From the NCBI GenBank assembly GCA_949358305.1, contig OX442315.1, positions 5,975,875 to 6,039,874 of the forward strand: 64,000 bases of DNA, read 5' to 3'. Under the pieces are notes generated by a model, which made no database searches, was not told the origin of the DNA, and was given only the letters and a program-made list of their open reading frames with translations. Of this stretch, positions 33,017 to 45,300 are shown one piece after another. The position numbers were made by a program, and so were the translations under genes. Every line of letters starts with the position of its first letter. Position 1 is the first letter of the stretch. Source of the DNA: Strigamia acuminata (lineage: Eukaryota; Arthropoda; Chilopoda; Geophilomorpha; Linotaeniidae).

Positions 33017-33862
33017 TCCAATAGCGAATCTGTGGGTATGTCATCTAGCGCGACTGCGACATGAATCTACCGTGACTTTGGAACTTGTATTTTGGGTATT
33101 TCTTCTTCTTCCAATTCTTAAGAATGGCTAACAAGGGGGGGCTGCGCCCCTCCTTGACCCCCTGCAAACCTAACCTTACTAGTTTTTTGATGCAAAACCA
33201 TTTTTTCGGGACGACTTGTCGCCGTCGCGGTAAATAATGTCGCGCTAGATGTTTGCCCTTGTGGCTAATTTCTTCCATTTCGCCATTGGAAATGTAATTA
33301 GACCTTCCTAATGGCGAATTGGTTTAAAGTTTACCAATTCGCCATTAGAAAGGTCCAAATACGTTCCAAATGCCGAATTGGGAGAAATTTGCCATTGGGA
33401 CTGCTTTTGGATGGAATAAAGTAGAAATTCGCCATTCGTCCAAATGGCCAGATTCGCCATTGGGCGATTCGCCGTTGGAACGCCACCCCTATATAGCAGA
33501 GAGAAGGAAAAAAATAATGATGAGTAAAGTTTGTCTTTATTTTCCCTTATTGTTATTGTAAGAATGGCGCTCCTGAGCCTGGCGATTAACATTAATTTTA
33601 TCATTTCTACTCCAAAAGGAATTAAAAGATGGAAGGAACCATTAAGTTAGGGAGGTGAATGGGAGGGCACATGGTAAAATGTATTTATTTAAGTAATACT
33701 TATTATCTAGCTGTTTTATGATAATATTCGACAATTTATGAAAAAATTAGAGCAATGGATTAAGATGCCTGAGCGCCCCTGCACAGAGCTCAGAGCCTAT
33801 TCGGATTAAGTCATAAGACTTAATTCAAATGTGTCCTAGGTATCCAGTTTCTGTTCTTCCCT

Positions 33863-34428
33863 AAAGCTAAGTACACATGAGACTTTCAGACTCTGAATAT
33901 TCAGAGTCTGAAATTTCAGGTTGTCACGCCGCAAACGAAATGAATCCGCCTGTGTGTTTGGCTGTGTCATTCCGTGCGCGGAAATTGTTTGGTACACACA
34001 ATCCGTGCAAGTGTTGTAAATACAAATGGCGACCACTTTTAAAAAATGTTGGAGTTTGATTGTGCAAAATAAATGGATTGCTGTATTTTTAAACAAATAA
34101 TTAATAATAAATAATAAATAAATTAATCAAACATTTTTAGTATTAGCTGTCTTTGTATTCAGTATCCACCTCCACACCTTGTGTACGACCGGTCACGATC
34201 GGTTGCATTACGACAATGCATTCTGGGTACTCAGAATCTGTTCGTGCACGGAAACAATTCAAGCTATTCCGTGCACCATCACTGCCGGAAAGAATAAAAT
34301 TTCGGTTGCCAGAAAGTTTCCGTGTGTGGTAAGCGGAACCATGTGTACCACACTGACCCAAACTTTCGGCCATACACGGAAAGTGATCATTCCGTGCACG
34401 GAATCAGGTCATGTGTACTTTGCTTAAA
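33863..34428. mobile_element. MITE with AAGTACACATGA termini
   Basis: The left end AAAGCTAAGTACACATGA (33863-33880) matches the inverse of the right end (34409-34425). The interior repeats ttccgtgcacgg-type motifs in both orientations and holds a perfect 24-bp palindrome at 33887-33910. There is no coding capacity and the superfamily is uncertain. Confidence 0.6.
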
Positions 34429-35001
34429 AGAGAGCTAGGTCCTGTATATCCAGCTCGTGTTGAACACCTGGGATTCCACTAATGACAAAAGTGTCCTGAG
34501 TATCCAGTTCCTGTGCTCAGGAATTGGAGGGATTCTGGAGACCTATGTCCCTATTGGGGCAGTGGTTAATCCAGTAATCTTGCTAGAGCATATATTGCGA
34601 GAAATTAGGCTTGGTCGAGCACTGAGTACTCGCGAAGCTAGGTGACGCCACTGGACGTGATGATGGATGAGGCTTTTCATCATGTCGGGCAAGGCAGACG
34701 TCGACCGTGTGATCGCAAGGATATCTGGCTGAGTGATGGATGAAGCTTACTGTTCAGACCCGATAGGATTTAATATTTTACATAGTTGCCGTTTATCCAG
34801 ATTTGTCAACCAGATTGGAAACAATCTAGCTGAACAAATCACTGACTTTTTTATGATGTGAAACCGTAAGCAGTTTTACTCATAAGTAAAGACTCCAGTT
34901 CATGAAAACCGGAAGCAGAATTTACAACAGTAAACTAATTCGGTTTACTTGTTAGACTTCTAAACTCTATGTTTAGAAAGGTCTCATGAAATGGTCATGT
35001 C

Positions 35002-35033
35002 TGTCCGTCCGTCCGTCCGTCCGTCCGTCCGTC
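35002..35033. repeat. (GTCC)n microsatellite
   Basis: About seven to eight tandem tetranucleotides. Confidence 0.9.
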
Positions 35034-35183
35034 TACAACGATTCCGCAAAAACTATAAAAGATAGAGCGAAACGGACAACGGCATTAAATCCAGCATACC
35101 TATATTAGTATCCTAAGGTGTAATCAGATTTCTCCGACCTCCGGTTGAATTAATAAACCGGTTTTAGTGCACTTTTAGCGGTG

Positions 35184-35249
35184 TATTCCATGAAAATTAC
35201 GGAAATGACGTCATCATGACGACGTCATTTCCGTAATTTTCATGGAATA
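35184..35249. repeat. perfect 29-bp inverted repeat
   Basis: The arms 35184-35212 and 35221-35249 pair perfectly around an 8-nt loop (atcatgac). Each arm contains a gacgtcat-type CRE/ATF core next to the loop. It may be the remnant of a palindromic mobile element. Confidence 0.85.
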
Positions 35250-36410
35250 GACTTGGGACAGACGGAAAACGGAAAACGAGAAACGGGAAATTATAACGAC
35301 GGAAATGCGAAGCTACGGTAGTGAAACGTTCGTTGTACGCGATTGGTTTACATCCCGACGCCGGCGTATTAAGCGCATTTGGCGGCGTTCTGGGCGAAGA
35401 AGCTTTTGAAATTCAACAGCTTCTTCGAATTAAATCATTCAAAATTTGAATGATTTAATTGCGAAATTGGTTGTTTTGTGTCATTAATTTATTATTATTA
35501 TTTTTTTAATTAGGGGCAGGGTTTAGAAGTCTCATGTGTAATGCTTCCCTGCATTACAAATCCCTGCTTGTTTGTAATTGAAATGATTCAGTAAATGACT
35601 GTTAAATCATAACATATACTGGACTCAGTTGTGTGTGAAAGAAATGCCATTACACGGAACCAAGATTATTTACACAGTAAACTGAAAACAGTCTAGGTGT
35701 TAATAATTCCCATGTGATGACAATTAACACCAGTTATAAATAATATTATATTTATAAGTGGTCAATTGGTAAATCGCTGAAAACATGAATTATATTAATT
35801 TTGTCATTTGTCGATCTCGAATTTATGTAACTTTATTCGTACAATTAAATGTCAATGATCTGAAAAAAACATGCAACTCGCAAAATTACTTTACCTCATA
35901 CATTTGTTCACTATTTTAGCTCTTGTTCAACTGATCTCAGTAACAGAAAGTTTGACTAGCTTTTGGCCAAGTATGTTAATTACTTGCGCCGGAACGTCAT
36001 CGTCATCATGTTTCATGTTTTGTTTGGAAATTAAATTAGTAAATCAATAAACCTGATTCGATCGAAATACCTTGCCGGTTTAGTTGGAATAAATACTCGC
36101 TTTTAATTTGACTGTTCCGTTCCGAATGTCTCGTCAATCAATCACAAGTTGTCAATAATTACTCTAATATCCTTTAGATGGCGATTTAGACATTTTCCCT
36201 TTCTTGTACTAGAAGGAGCCGACCCACCAGAAGAGAATTCCGGTTATTTTTGAGAACCCCCTCGTCGAGAGAAGGAAAAATAACGATGAGTAAAGTTTGT
36301 TTTTATTTTAACTTCTGATGATCAAGTAGAATCATATACGGAACCTTAATACAAGTTTCGAGTTACGTACAACCATTTTCAATCAAACAATAAACAGAGA
36401 ACAATTCTTT

Positions 36411-38899
36411 TCAACTAGTAACATTCAACTCGATCTTTAAAAATATTGTGTCATCTACTAAATATTTTGGTTCAATTTCATCCGAAGGAAAAAATTGTGC
36501 ACTTCCAACTCCTGCGTTATCCATACCCGTAGGTCTGTCATGACATTTTCTATTTTTGATAATGTTAGAACGTATTGCTATAGAATAATCTTCGTGCGTC
36601 AACTGATCCATCAAGCTAAGTTGCCCAGTATACTGTAAAGGCCAATGAAGTATTGCATCATTTGGACCTTCCATCACTTGACGATAAACGGATAAGTGTG
36701 TTCCCTTTCCCTTTCCATTGCCATTTGGATATAACTGTAGTCGCATTTTATAAGCACTTTCCTTGGTGTAGAAAAAATCGCTACAAATGTAGTCTCGCTT
36801 CCACAATATTGCATCTTGACGAAGGTTTGCAAAATTATCGATTTTCCAGATATATTCAAACGACGAAACGGTTGTTAATATTTTCTTTAAATCTATTTCT
36901 ATTTGATCTAATGATTAAATGTAATTAGTAACAAAATAATACTCTTGTATAAATGTACGGTAATTAAACCATCAACTCACCATTGCCTTCTTCAACATCT
37001 TGTTCAAACTCATTTTGTTTTCTGACCAAAGCATCTGATAATTAAAAGCAATTAAGAATAAATCAATACACGATTTGTAAGAATTAGTTATTTTACCAAT
37101 CTTGTTGTTCAAAATTTTCTTGTCCTTGGCTGAAACAAATAAGTTTGCATTTAATTTTAAATTTTTCTTACGTGTTAACACAATTACTCTTACCCACAGC
37201 TTTAGTCAACTGATCTAAAATCAAATCAAAATTAAAATAATGATCGTAGCAAGTTCGAATCTTAACTTACTGTTGGCCGTTATCACAGTGTTCAGAGTAA
37301 GTTGGTAGTTTTCAATATTGTCGCACTGTTCGGTTTGTCGTTTAGTTAGTACTTCTAAAATTATTCTCATTTTAGGCTTAAATCACATGAAAACAGTTGC
37401 TGCATTTGAAAAACTGCACTTTTACCAATTGTTTTTTCCATCGATATCAATTCCTCCATCTTGCTAATTTGTTCACTTTGCTTCAAGTGGAGAACTTTCA
37501 TTTCTTTTTCCTGGTTTTCTATAGTTTCTCCCAAATTATCTATCAACAATCTTTAAAATTAATTTTCAAATAAATACAATTTACCCGCTTGCAATTTCAA
37601 CTTTCTCTCCAGTCTCTGTATTTCTTTCGACTGTTCATCCAAGCTTTCCTGCATCGAACCTAAACACAACATTCAATTCAAGATCGTTTCACATTGAATT
37701 CACTCCAATCATCCAAACCTAAACAAATTTTCATCTCCTTGCAGCACTCGTTCTATTTTCACCAAAATTTAAAGAAAAGTGATGGAGTTACCGCTGTTCG
37801 ACAGCATTTTAGAATCTACTACTACCTGACCACTGCTACTAATGGCACTCATAGGTGGACGTGCCAACATGGATGAGTTATTCGATTGCTGAAACACAAC
37901 AAGGTTGTACAAAGAGTTCGTTTTACTGCAATTTTTCTACCTCGGTTTGAAGATTCAGCAATAATTTCATCATCAACTCGGCATGAGAATCACTACTTTC
38001 GTGTTTTTCAACTTCCAATGGAATTCCCTGCAGTTTACATTTTAGAAAAATTTTCTTTTACATTGCGATGTCAACACACCTGAAATTCACAACCGATTGG
38101 CGAAAACTTGCACTGGCGAAAACTACGAAGACATTCCTGCACATGACTACTCATCTGCAGAAATAAAAATTTATTATTCTTTATCCAAATTCAATCCAAA
38201 GTTCAGTGGACACACAGCGCGACGAATAAATTTGCCGTTACAAAAGTTGCAGTAGATTGGATACATCTCACAACTGTCATAATGGCTCTGTCAAATGTAA
38301 AGTGTGATTTATAATAACAAACATCAAAACTGAATAGGTTATTGAATAACTTACTTCAATTTTATCTATATCTATCACACTGTTGCAATATCTACAATCT
38401 CCCTCATCTGACTGCCTGTCTCCACCAGCTTTATCCTGAGAAAATAATTATAATTAGAAATATAATTTAAAATTTCTACTTCCATAAATAAACCACTAAT
38501 TGCCAAGCAACTCTGATCAACATTCTAGAGCACTAAATAAAAACCTGGGCTATTATTGTGTCAATATTACAGAAAAAACTTACTAATGTTGATCTGTTTC
38601 CACATCGCTGGCAGAAGATGTGGCCATCAAGCTGTACCTTAGTGTAAACACTCTTCAAACCCCACCTAAACATAAAACACAAATATAAATACATAAATAA
38701 AAATAATTCACAAACTTTAGCCTAGGAATTGATCGGTTAGTTATTCCGCTCCAACTGAAAGTATGGCCACTAGTAACTTTCGGTTTATCAGCTTACATGC
38801 TGCTAGGCAATCAAACCCACCACATATTTGTCAGACTTATTATTAAAATACATACAGCAACCCCACGTACTTGAAACATGTGAAGACTTCTGAACTCAT
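36411..38899 (-). CDS. TRAF-like gene E (zinc fingers, coiled coil, MATH)
   Basis: Spliced gene starting at 38899 (MSSEVFTCFK). Exon 2 is near 38570-38665, but the part encoding the last CxxC pair is shortened relative to paralogues (gttgatctgtttccacatcgc lacks the Leu/Lys codons; bases 38585-38606). Zinc-finger exons 3-5 are near 38350-38435, 38218-38290 and 38080-38155. The Ser-rich exon is at about 37826-37890, with coiled-coil exons down to 37200. The MATH exon is 36411-36907 (FEYIWKIDNFANLRQ ... DTIFLKIELNVTS). The MATH domain is full length. The exon-2 deletion removes about 17 bases and may shift the frame, so the N-terminus needs transcript evidence. Confidence 0.65.
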
Positions 38900-39340
38900 C
38901 ACGGAGACTTGTTTCAGACTCGCACCCCAGTCGTAACGTGCGCAACTGATGTCTACGACTAGGAATGAGCACTGGATGAATTAGCACCTGGCGTGTGCTG
39001 TCGAAACATCGTATAAAATCCATTACAGATAGAGATGGCTTTGAAGAAGGTAATGAATAAAAAATGAGAAGTGACACTTCTCAATTATAGGTTGAATATT
39101 ATTATAAAAAGTTTCATTTTTGTTTGGAAATTAAATTATAAATCAGCAAACCTGATTCGATCAAAACACTTTAGTTGGAATAAATAATTTAATTTTTCCG
39201 TAACTGACACCAATTTGGTTAATTTTGACATTAGAATGATTTATTTATATTTATTACTAATACCAGCAAGATATAAATACATCACTGCCCTTCACGATAC
39301 AATTAAACACTGAAAAATGGACAATTCTCTTTATTTAGTG
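38900..39340. other. 5' flank of TRAF-E and 3' flank of TRAF-F
   Basis: 38900-39010 is a promoter region that lacks the THAP-side sequence. 39190-39340 is the shared TRAF 3' flank (ccaatttggttaatt). There is no gene. Confidence 0.5.
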
Positions 39341-42300
39341 TCATTTTAAATCGAGTTTTAAAAATATTGTGTCATTAGCTACATATTTTGCATTGATTTT
39401 ATCAAAAGGAATATATTTTTCACCCACAATTTCCACTCTATTAAAAACCACAAATAGCTCAGAATCATGTTTAAGCTCGATAACATCAGAATAGGTTTTG
39501 TTTGGATCCAACAAGTTAAATTCTGCACGACACTGCGGAGGCCAACGAAGCTTTGCATCATTTCGATCTTCAATAATTTCAAGATAAACATATAAGTGAG
39601 TTCCCCATCTCTTTCCACTAATATTGCCATATGGAAATAGCAGTAGTCGCATTTTATAACCACTTTCTTTGGTGTAGAAAAAATCGCTCTGAATGTAGTC
39701 TCGCCTCCCAAATTTTGCATTGTTCTGAAGGTTTGCAAAATTATCGATTTTCCAGATATATTCAAACGACGGAACGGTTGTTAATGTTTTCTTCAAATCT
39801 ATTTCTGTTTGATCTAATGAATAAATGTAATTAGTAAAGAATTCGACAAAAAATTAATTCCACACTATTTTAGTCCCACAATACGTAACGAGATAATATT
39901 CTTGTATAAATGTACGGTAATTAAACTCACCTTTGCCTTTTGCACCATCTTCTTCAAACTCCTTTTGTTTTCTGACCAAAGCATCTGACAATTAAAATCA
40001 ATTAAGAATAAATCAATAAACGATTTGTAAGAATTAGTTATTTTACCGATCTTGTCAATCAAAATCTTCTTGTCCTCGGCTGAAACAAATAAGTTTGTAT
40101 TTAATTTTAAATTTTTCTTACGTGTTAACACAATTTTTCTTACCCACAGCTTTAGTCAACTGATCTAAAATCAAATCAAAATTAAAAGAATGATCGATGC
40201 AAGTTCGAATATTTTCTTACTGTTGGCCATTATCACGGTGTTCAGAGTTTTTTGGACGTTTTCTATATTGTCGCACTGTTCGGTTTGCCGTTTAGTTAGT
40301 ACTTCTGAAATAATTCTCATTTTAGGCTTAAATCACATGAAAACAGTTGCTGCATTTGAAAAATGGCACTTTTACCAATTGTTTTTTCCATCGATATCAT
40401 TTTTTTCCCCAGGTTTTCTCTAGTTTCTCCCAAATTATCTATCCAAATAGCATTTTAGTGAGAATCTTTTAAATTAATTTTCAAGTAAATACAATTTACC
40501 CGCTTGCAATTTCAACTTTCTCTCCAGTCTCTGTATATATTTCGACTGTTCATCCAAGCCTTCCTGCATCGAATCTAAATACAACGTTCAATTAAAGATC
40601 GTTTCGCATGACATTGAATTCACTCCAATCATCCAAACCTAAACTAATTTTCATTTCCTTGCAGCACTCGTTCTGTTTTCATCAAAATTTAAAGAAAAGT
40701 GATGATTTATCACTGTTGGATAGCATTTTAGATTCTACTACTACCTGACCACTGCTACTAATGACGTTCATAGGTGGACGCGTCAACATGGATGAGTCAC
40801 TCGATTGCTGAAACACAAGGTTGTACAAAGAGTTCTGTTTACTGCAACTGTACTGTTAGAAATAAGCACTAGAATAGTGCCATTTATCAAATTGCATCCT
40901 TTGTATTAAAGATTTGTTCTTTTATTACTATTATGTGAATTATCAACCTAATAATACTTATATGATTTGTTCTTTGTTTATTATTTTGGTCACATGACCT
41001 AATGTATCATTGAGTTAAGTTTCCTGAGTTTATTAAAAATGACTGTGTTATTTTTGCTCCAAGTGAGTTATGTTTATTTCCACTGCATCATTAGCTTTGC
41101 TAACAATTGGTTATGGGCCACAGTCACAAGGAGTGACATTTAGTGTTGTGATTTCAACTTTGGAGAAGTTTTTCCAGCAGTGGACATGGCTAACATGGCA
41201 GCCATGCATGTGGAGCAGTGAAGTCAAGAGGACTTTCATTTTTGGAGCAATTGCAGTGCAGAAACGTGGATTTGGGATCCAGGAACAAATTTAAAAGGTC
41301 TGAAAGTTTTATTTTTGAATTCTACGTGAAAAATGGGTCATATGGCGACCCTGGGCGAAACAAAGATGGCGGCGCCCATTGTGTGAAGTAGAGAGATCGG
41401 TTTTCGGGCGAATTTTCGAGACGAAAACGTCGCGAGGACGTTCTTTCACCGAGCGAAACGTCGTGGAAACGTTACGAGAACGTTAGGACTACATGTGCGG
41501 ACGATTTTCGGCGATTTTCGGGCGATTTTGGCGTGATTTAGGAGCATTTTTCAGCGTTTTTCAGCGAAATTAGAGGCAATTTTGGACTAAGCAGTAATTA
41601 AGTGAACTTTGTGTTTATTTCCAGGTGAAATTCGAACATTTATTTGACAATTTATTGTGTGAATTTGGTGACTTTGCAATTTATTGTGTTTTTGATTTTT
41701 CAGTGCATTTTTGAAAATTTCTTTGCATATTTTGAGATATTTCAGTGCATTTTTGAAAATTTCTGTGCATATTTTGAGATTTATTCTTAGCTTAGTTGTG
41801 TTTAGGCTATGATTTTGCAAAGTGTATATCATATCAGGCACATCAAGCATATTGATTGAGCCAAACAAAACTATATTATTTTTCAACATATATTTTGGGG
41901 GAATTTATTTTTCTTATTGCCAAGTCAATCCAAAACCAATGAACAATCAAAGATTATTCACCCCAATCTTTTTGGGCAGAAGCAGCATATGCTTTTAATT
42001 ACGTGCGAAATAGAGTATGCAGAAAAGGTGATTCCAAAACATCATTGGAATACTTTTACGGTATAAAACCTTCCGTTGGACATCTCAAGATCTTTGGTAG
42101 TTTGTGTTATCTTCGAACACCGAAAGAAAAGCGTAGGAAGTTAGATAATAAATCTCAAGCTGGGATTTTTGTCGGTTACGCACAGCAAACGCGAGGATAT
42201 CGCGTATGGATACCATCTGAGAAGAAGATCTTCGAGTCAATGGATGTCACGTTTAACGAAGCAGAAGTTGGCGTGGAATACGTCCTGGGCCCGAAGAAGT

Positions 42301-45300
42301 CTCAACCACAGAAAACTGTTGAATTTCATGAAGATACTGACGATTCTGATTATGAAGTACCTAAACAGACTCCGATTGTTTTGAAGACTGAAGCTATACC
42401 TGAGCAGATACCAGTTCCAGAAATTGAAGTTACACCAGTTGTTAATTTGGAACAGCAACCTTCTTGCTCGGACCAAGTTACTCAACCAGCAGAGAATACA
42501 GAAGAAGCATCAGCAAGCGACACTTCATATAAAACACCTTGTGAAGAAATTCTTTGGACCAGAATAGCAAGTGAAAGACCAGATGGTTCACGTACAGACA
42601 TTTATTACGGGATTGAAAACACGAAAACACGTCTTCGCTCACATAATGAGCTCTTTCATTATTGTGGAGCAAACAACATTACTTTTGATCCAGAACTCTT
42701 TGATTTTTCTCCTAAGAATTTACATGTTGGAAGATTAATTGTCGACCAACCTGAAATGTCATTACCGGAAGTTGAGGAAGAGTTCTACAACATTGAAATA
42801 CCACGAAGTTATGAAGAAGCAATTAATTCACCTAATCCTGAAGAATGGCAAAAAGCTATGAATGATGAAATTCAGACGATGCATTCCAGAAAAGTTTGGA
42901 AATTAGTGAGACCACCTTCAACAGCTAAAGTGTTAGGATCAAGATGGGTTTATGCCTTAAAGAAGAATGAAGAAGGTGAAATAGTCCGCTACAAAGGCAG
43001 ATTTGTTGCTCAAGGTTTTAGACAAGTTCTGGGTGAATCCTATGATGAAGTCTTCTCACCTGTTGTGGACTTTGGCATAGTGAGACTGCTATTTATTTTA
43101 TTAGTTTGTATTTTGGGATGGACCCACATGCAATATGACGTGAAATGTGCATATTTATATGCAGATCTCCACAATTTAATCTACATGCGACAACCCAAAG
43201 GATTCGTTGAGAAGGGAAAGGAGGATTATGTTTGCTTACTTCTAAAAGCAATTTATGGTTTACACCAAAGTGGTAGGGAATGGAACACTGAGTTTATGAG
43301 AATGTAAAGACAACCGGTTATGTTGAATGTAGTTACAAGACTGACTTTATTCCCCTTAAGACAGAACAAATCATGATACAAGCAGAACAAATCAGGTAAA
43401 TGGTCAAGACTGACCGCTAGGGGGAGCACTATGCTCACAGAGTTGGATCAATATCTGAAGAAAATTGGTTTTCAACCACTACAATGGTCTAATTGTGTCT
43501 ATTTCTTGGGCAAACGTATAATCCTTGTTGTTTATGTGGATGACATTGTTATTTTTGGAAAGACTATTACAGATATTAACCAAGCTGCAGGGCTAATTCG
43601 ACAGAAATTTGACTTAGTAGACCTGGGAAGAACTAAGAAATTACTCGGGATTGAATTTAATGAAGATGAAAAGAACTTATACATTCATCAATGTGCATAC
43701 ATCAATAAAATCTGGAATAGATTTGGAAAGTATTGTCATTCAGTTTCATCTGTTCCGATAGCACAAGGATTTGTGTTATCAAAGAAGAATTGTCCAAAAT
43801 CTCCAGAAGAGGTACGAGATATGCAAGGGGTTCCATATAGAAGTCTACTTGGAAGTATTGCATTTCTAGCAACAAGAACAAGACCAGACTTGCAGTATGC
43901 CACAAACATTCTGAGCCAATTTCAAGAAAATCCAGGGCGTATTCATTGGAATGTGTTAGTGAAGTTGTTGGGTTACATACAAGCGACAAGAAGTTATAAG
44001 TTAAAACTGTCAAGAGGAAAAGATTTATCTCTTGTTGGATATTCAGATTCAGACTATGCAGCAAATCGAGATGATCGGATCTCATTAGGCGGAACGATTT
44101 TAACTTTTGGTTCAGTTCCCGTATTCTGGCGTACATTTAAGCAGAAATGTGTATCGTTATCAACAATGGAAGCAGAATACGTTGCTCTTTGTGATACTGT
44201 TTTGGACTTTATATTTTTCAAAAGGGTTTTAACGGAATTAAGTGTTTTATTGGAATATAAGTTTAATGATAATTTGTATTGTGATAATACCTCAACTATC
44301 GACTTTACTAAATCAGCAGTCGAGAAAAGAAAAACTAAGCATATTGATGTCCGTTATCACTTTATTAGAAATTTAGTTAAGAGTGGGGAAATTAAAATAC
44401 GATTGTTGGGGACAAAGAGTAATCTTGCTGATGGTTTTACGAAACCTTACAACAAGATAAAAATTGTGCAATTTTGTTCAGTATTATTTGGTTTAAAAGT
44501 GTAATAAAATTTAAATGGCACTAGGGGGCCGAATTGTTAGAAATAAGCACTAGAATAGTGTCATTTATCAAATTGCATCCTTTGTATTAAAGATTTGTTC
44601 TTTTATTACTATTATGTGAATTATCAACCTAATAATACTTATATGATTTGTTCTTTGTTTATTATTTTGGTCACATGACCTAATGTATCATTGAGTTAAG
44701 TTTCCTGAGTTTATTAAAAATGACTGTGGTATTTTTGCTCCAAGTTTAAACATGAGTTATGTTTATTTCCACTGCATCATTAGCTTTGCTAACATGTACT
44801 AACATCTTAGGAACATGAGATCACAATTCTAGAGGACTAAATAAAAGCCTGGGCTATTATTTTGTCTAATATTACAGTAAATACTCACTAATGTTGATCC
44901 GTTTAAATCTGCTTTGGTACCACATCGCTGGCAGAAGATGTGACCATCAAGTTTTACCTCGGTGAAAACACTCTTCAAACCACACCTAAATATAAAACAC
45001 AAAGAAATTAATAAATAAATAAAAATAATTCACAAACTTTAGCCTTAAGATTGATCGGTTAGTTATTCCACTCCAACTGGAAGCATGGCCACTTCTTACT
45101 TTCAGTTTATCAGCTTATATCGAGGGGGGCGACATTCGACCGAATCTCTGACAATGGCTTCCGAATCCCGCCCGAATCTTTCCGAATCCCACCCGAATCT
45201 TTCCGAATCCCACCCGAATCTTTCCGAATCCCACCGAATCTTCGAATCTCGAATCTTTAAGTTGTATACAAATCGAGAAAAATAAAAACAAAATTTATGA

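Larger units (their letters stand above)
32616..36410. other. gene-free repeat-rich stretch
   Basis: No convincing gene. It holds repeats of ttcgccattggaaa (32870-33480) and a 9-bp minisatellite (32965-33016). Two partial copies of an unclassified repeat with gagtaaagtttgt lie near 33525 and 36290. A MITE with AAGTACACATGA ends occupies 33863-34428. Also present are a (GTCC)n tract (35002-35033), a perfect hairpin (35184-35249), and duplicated gtatccagtt pieces on both sides of the MITE. The rest is unassigned AT-rich DNA. Confidence 0.55.
40854..44794 (+). mobile_element. defective Ty1/copia retrotransposon in TRAF-F intron 2
   Basis: LTRs are at 40854-41105 (252 bp) and 44535-44794 (260 bp). 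They differ by an 8-bp insertion and about two substitutions, and start TGTTAGAAAT and end TAACA. The target duplication is tgtac (40849-40853, 44795-44799). Next to the 5' LTR lies ggttatgggcc, complementary to the anticodon region of initiator tRNA-Met, the copia-type half-tRNA primer site. Gag, protease and most of integrase are missing: 41106-41960 is non-coding, and pol resumes in the C-terminal part of integrase. Pol is further broken by an inserted solo LTR (43295-43439). The PPT-like tract agggggcc precedes the 3' LTR. Confidence 0.9.

Noticed and set aside
41106-41960. Possible gag in the defective copia element
   Set aside because: I found no CCHC knuckle or capsid-like frame; the region is leader-like DNA with short broken frames.
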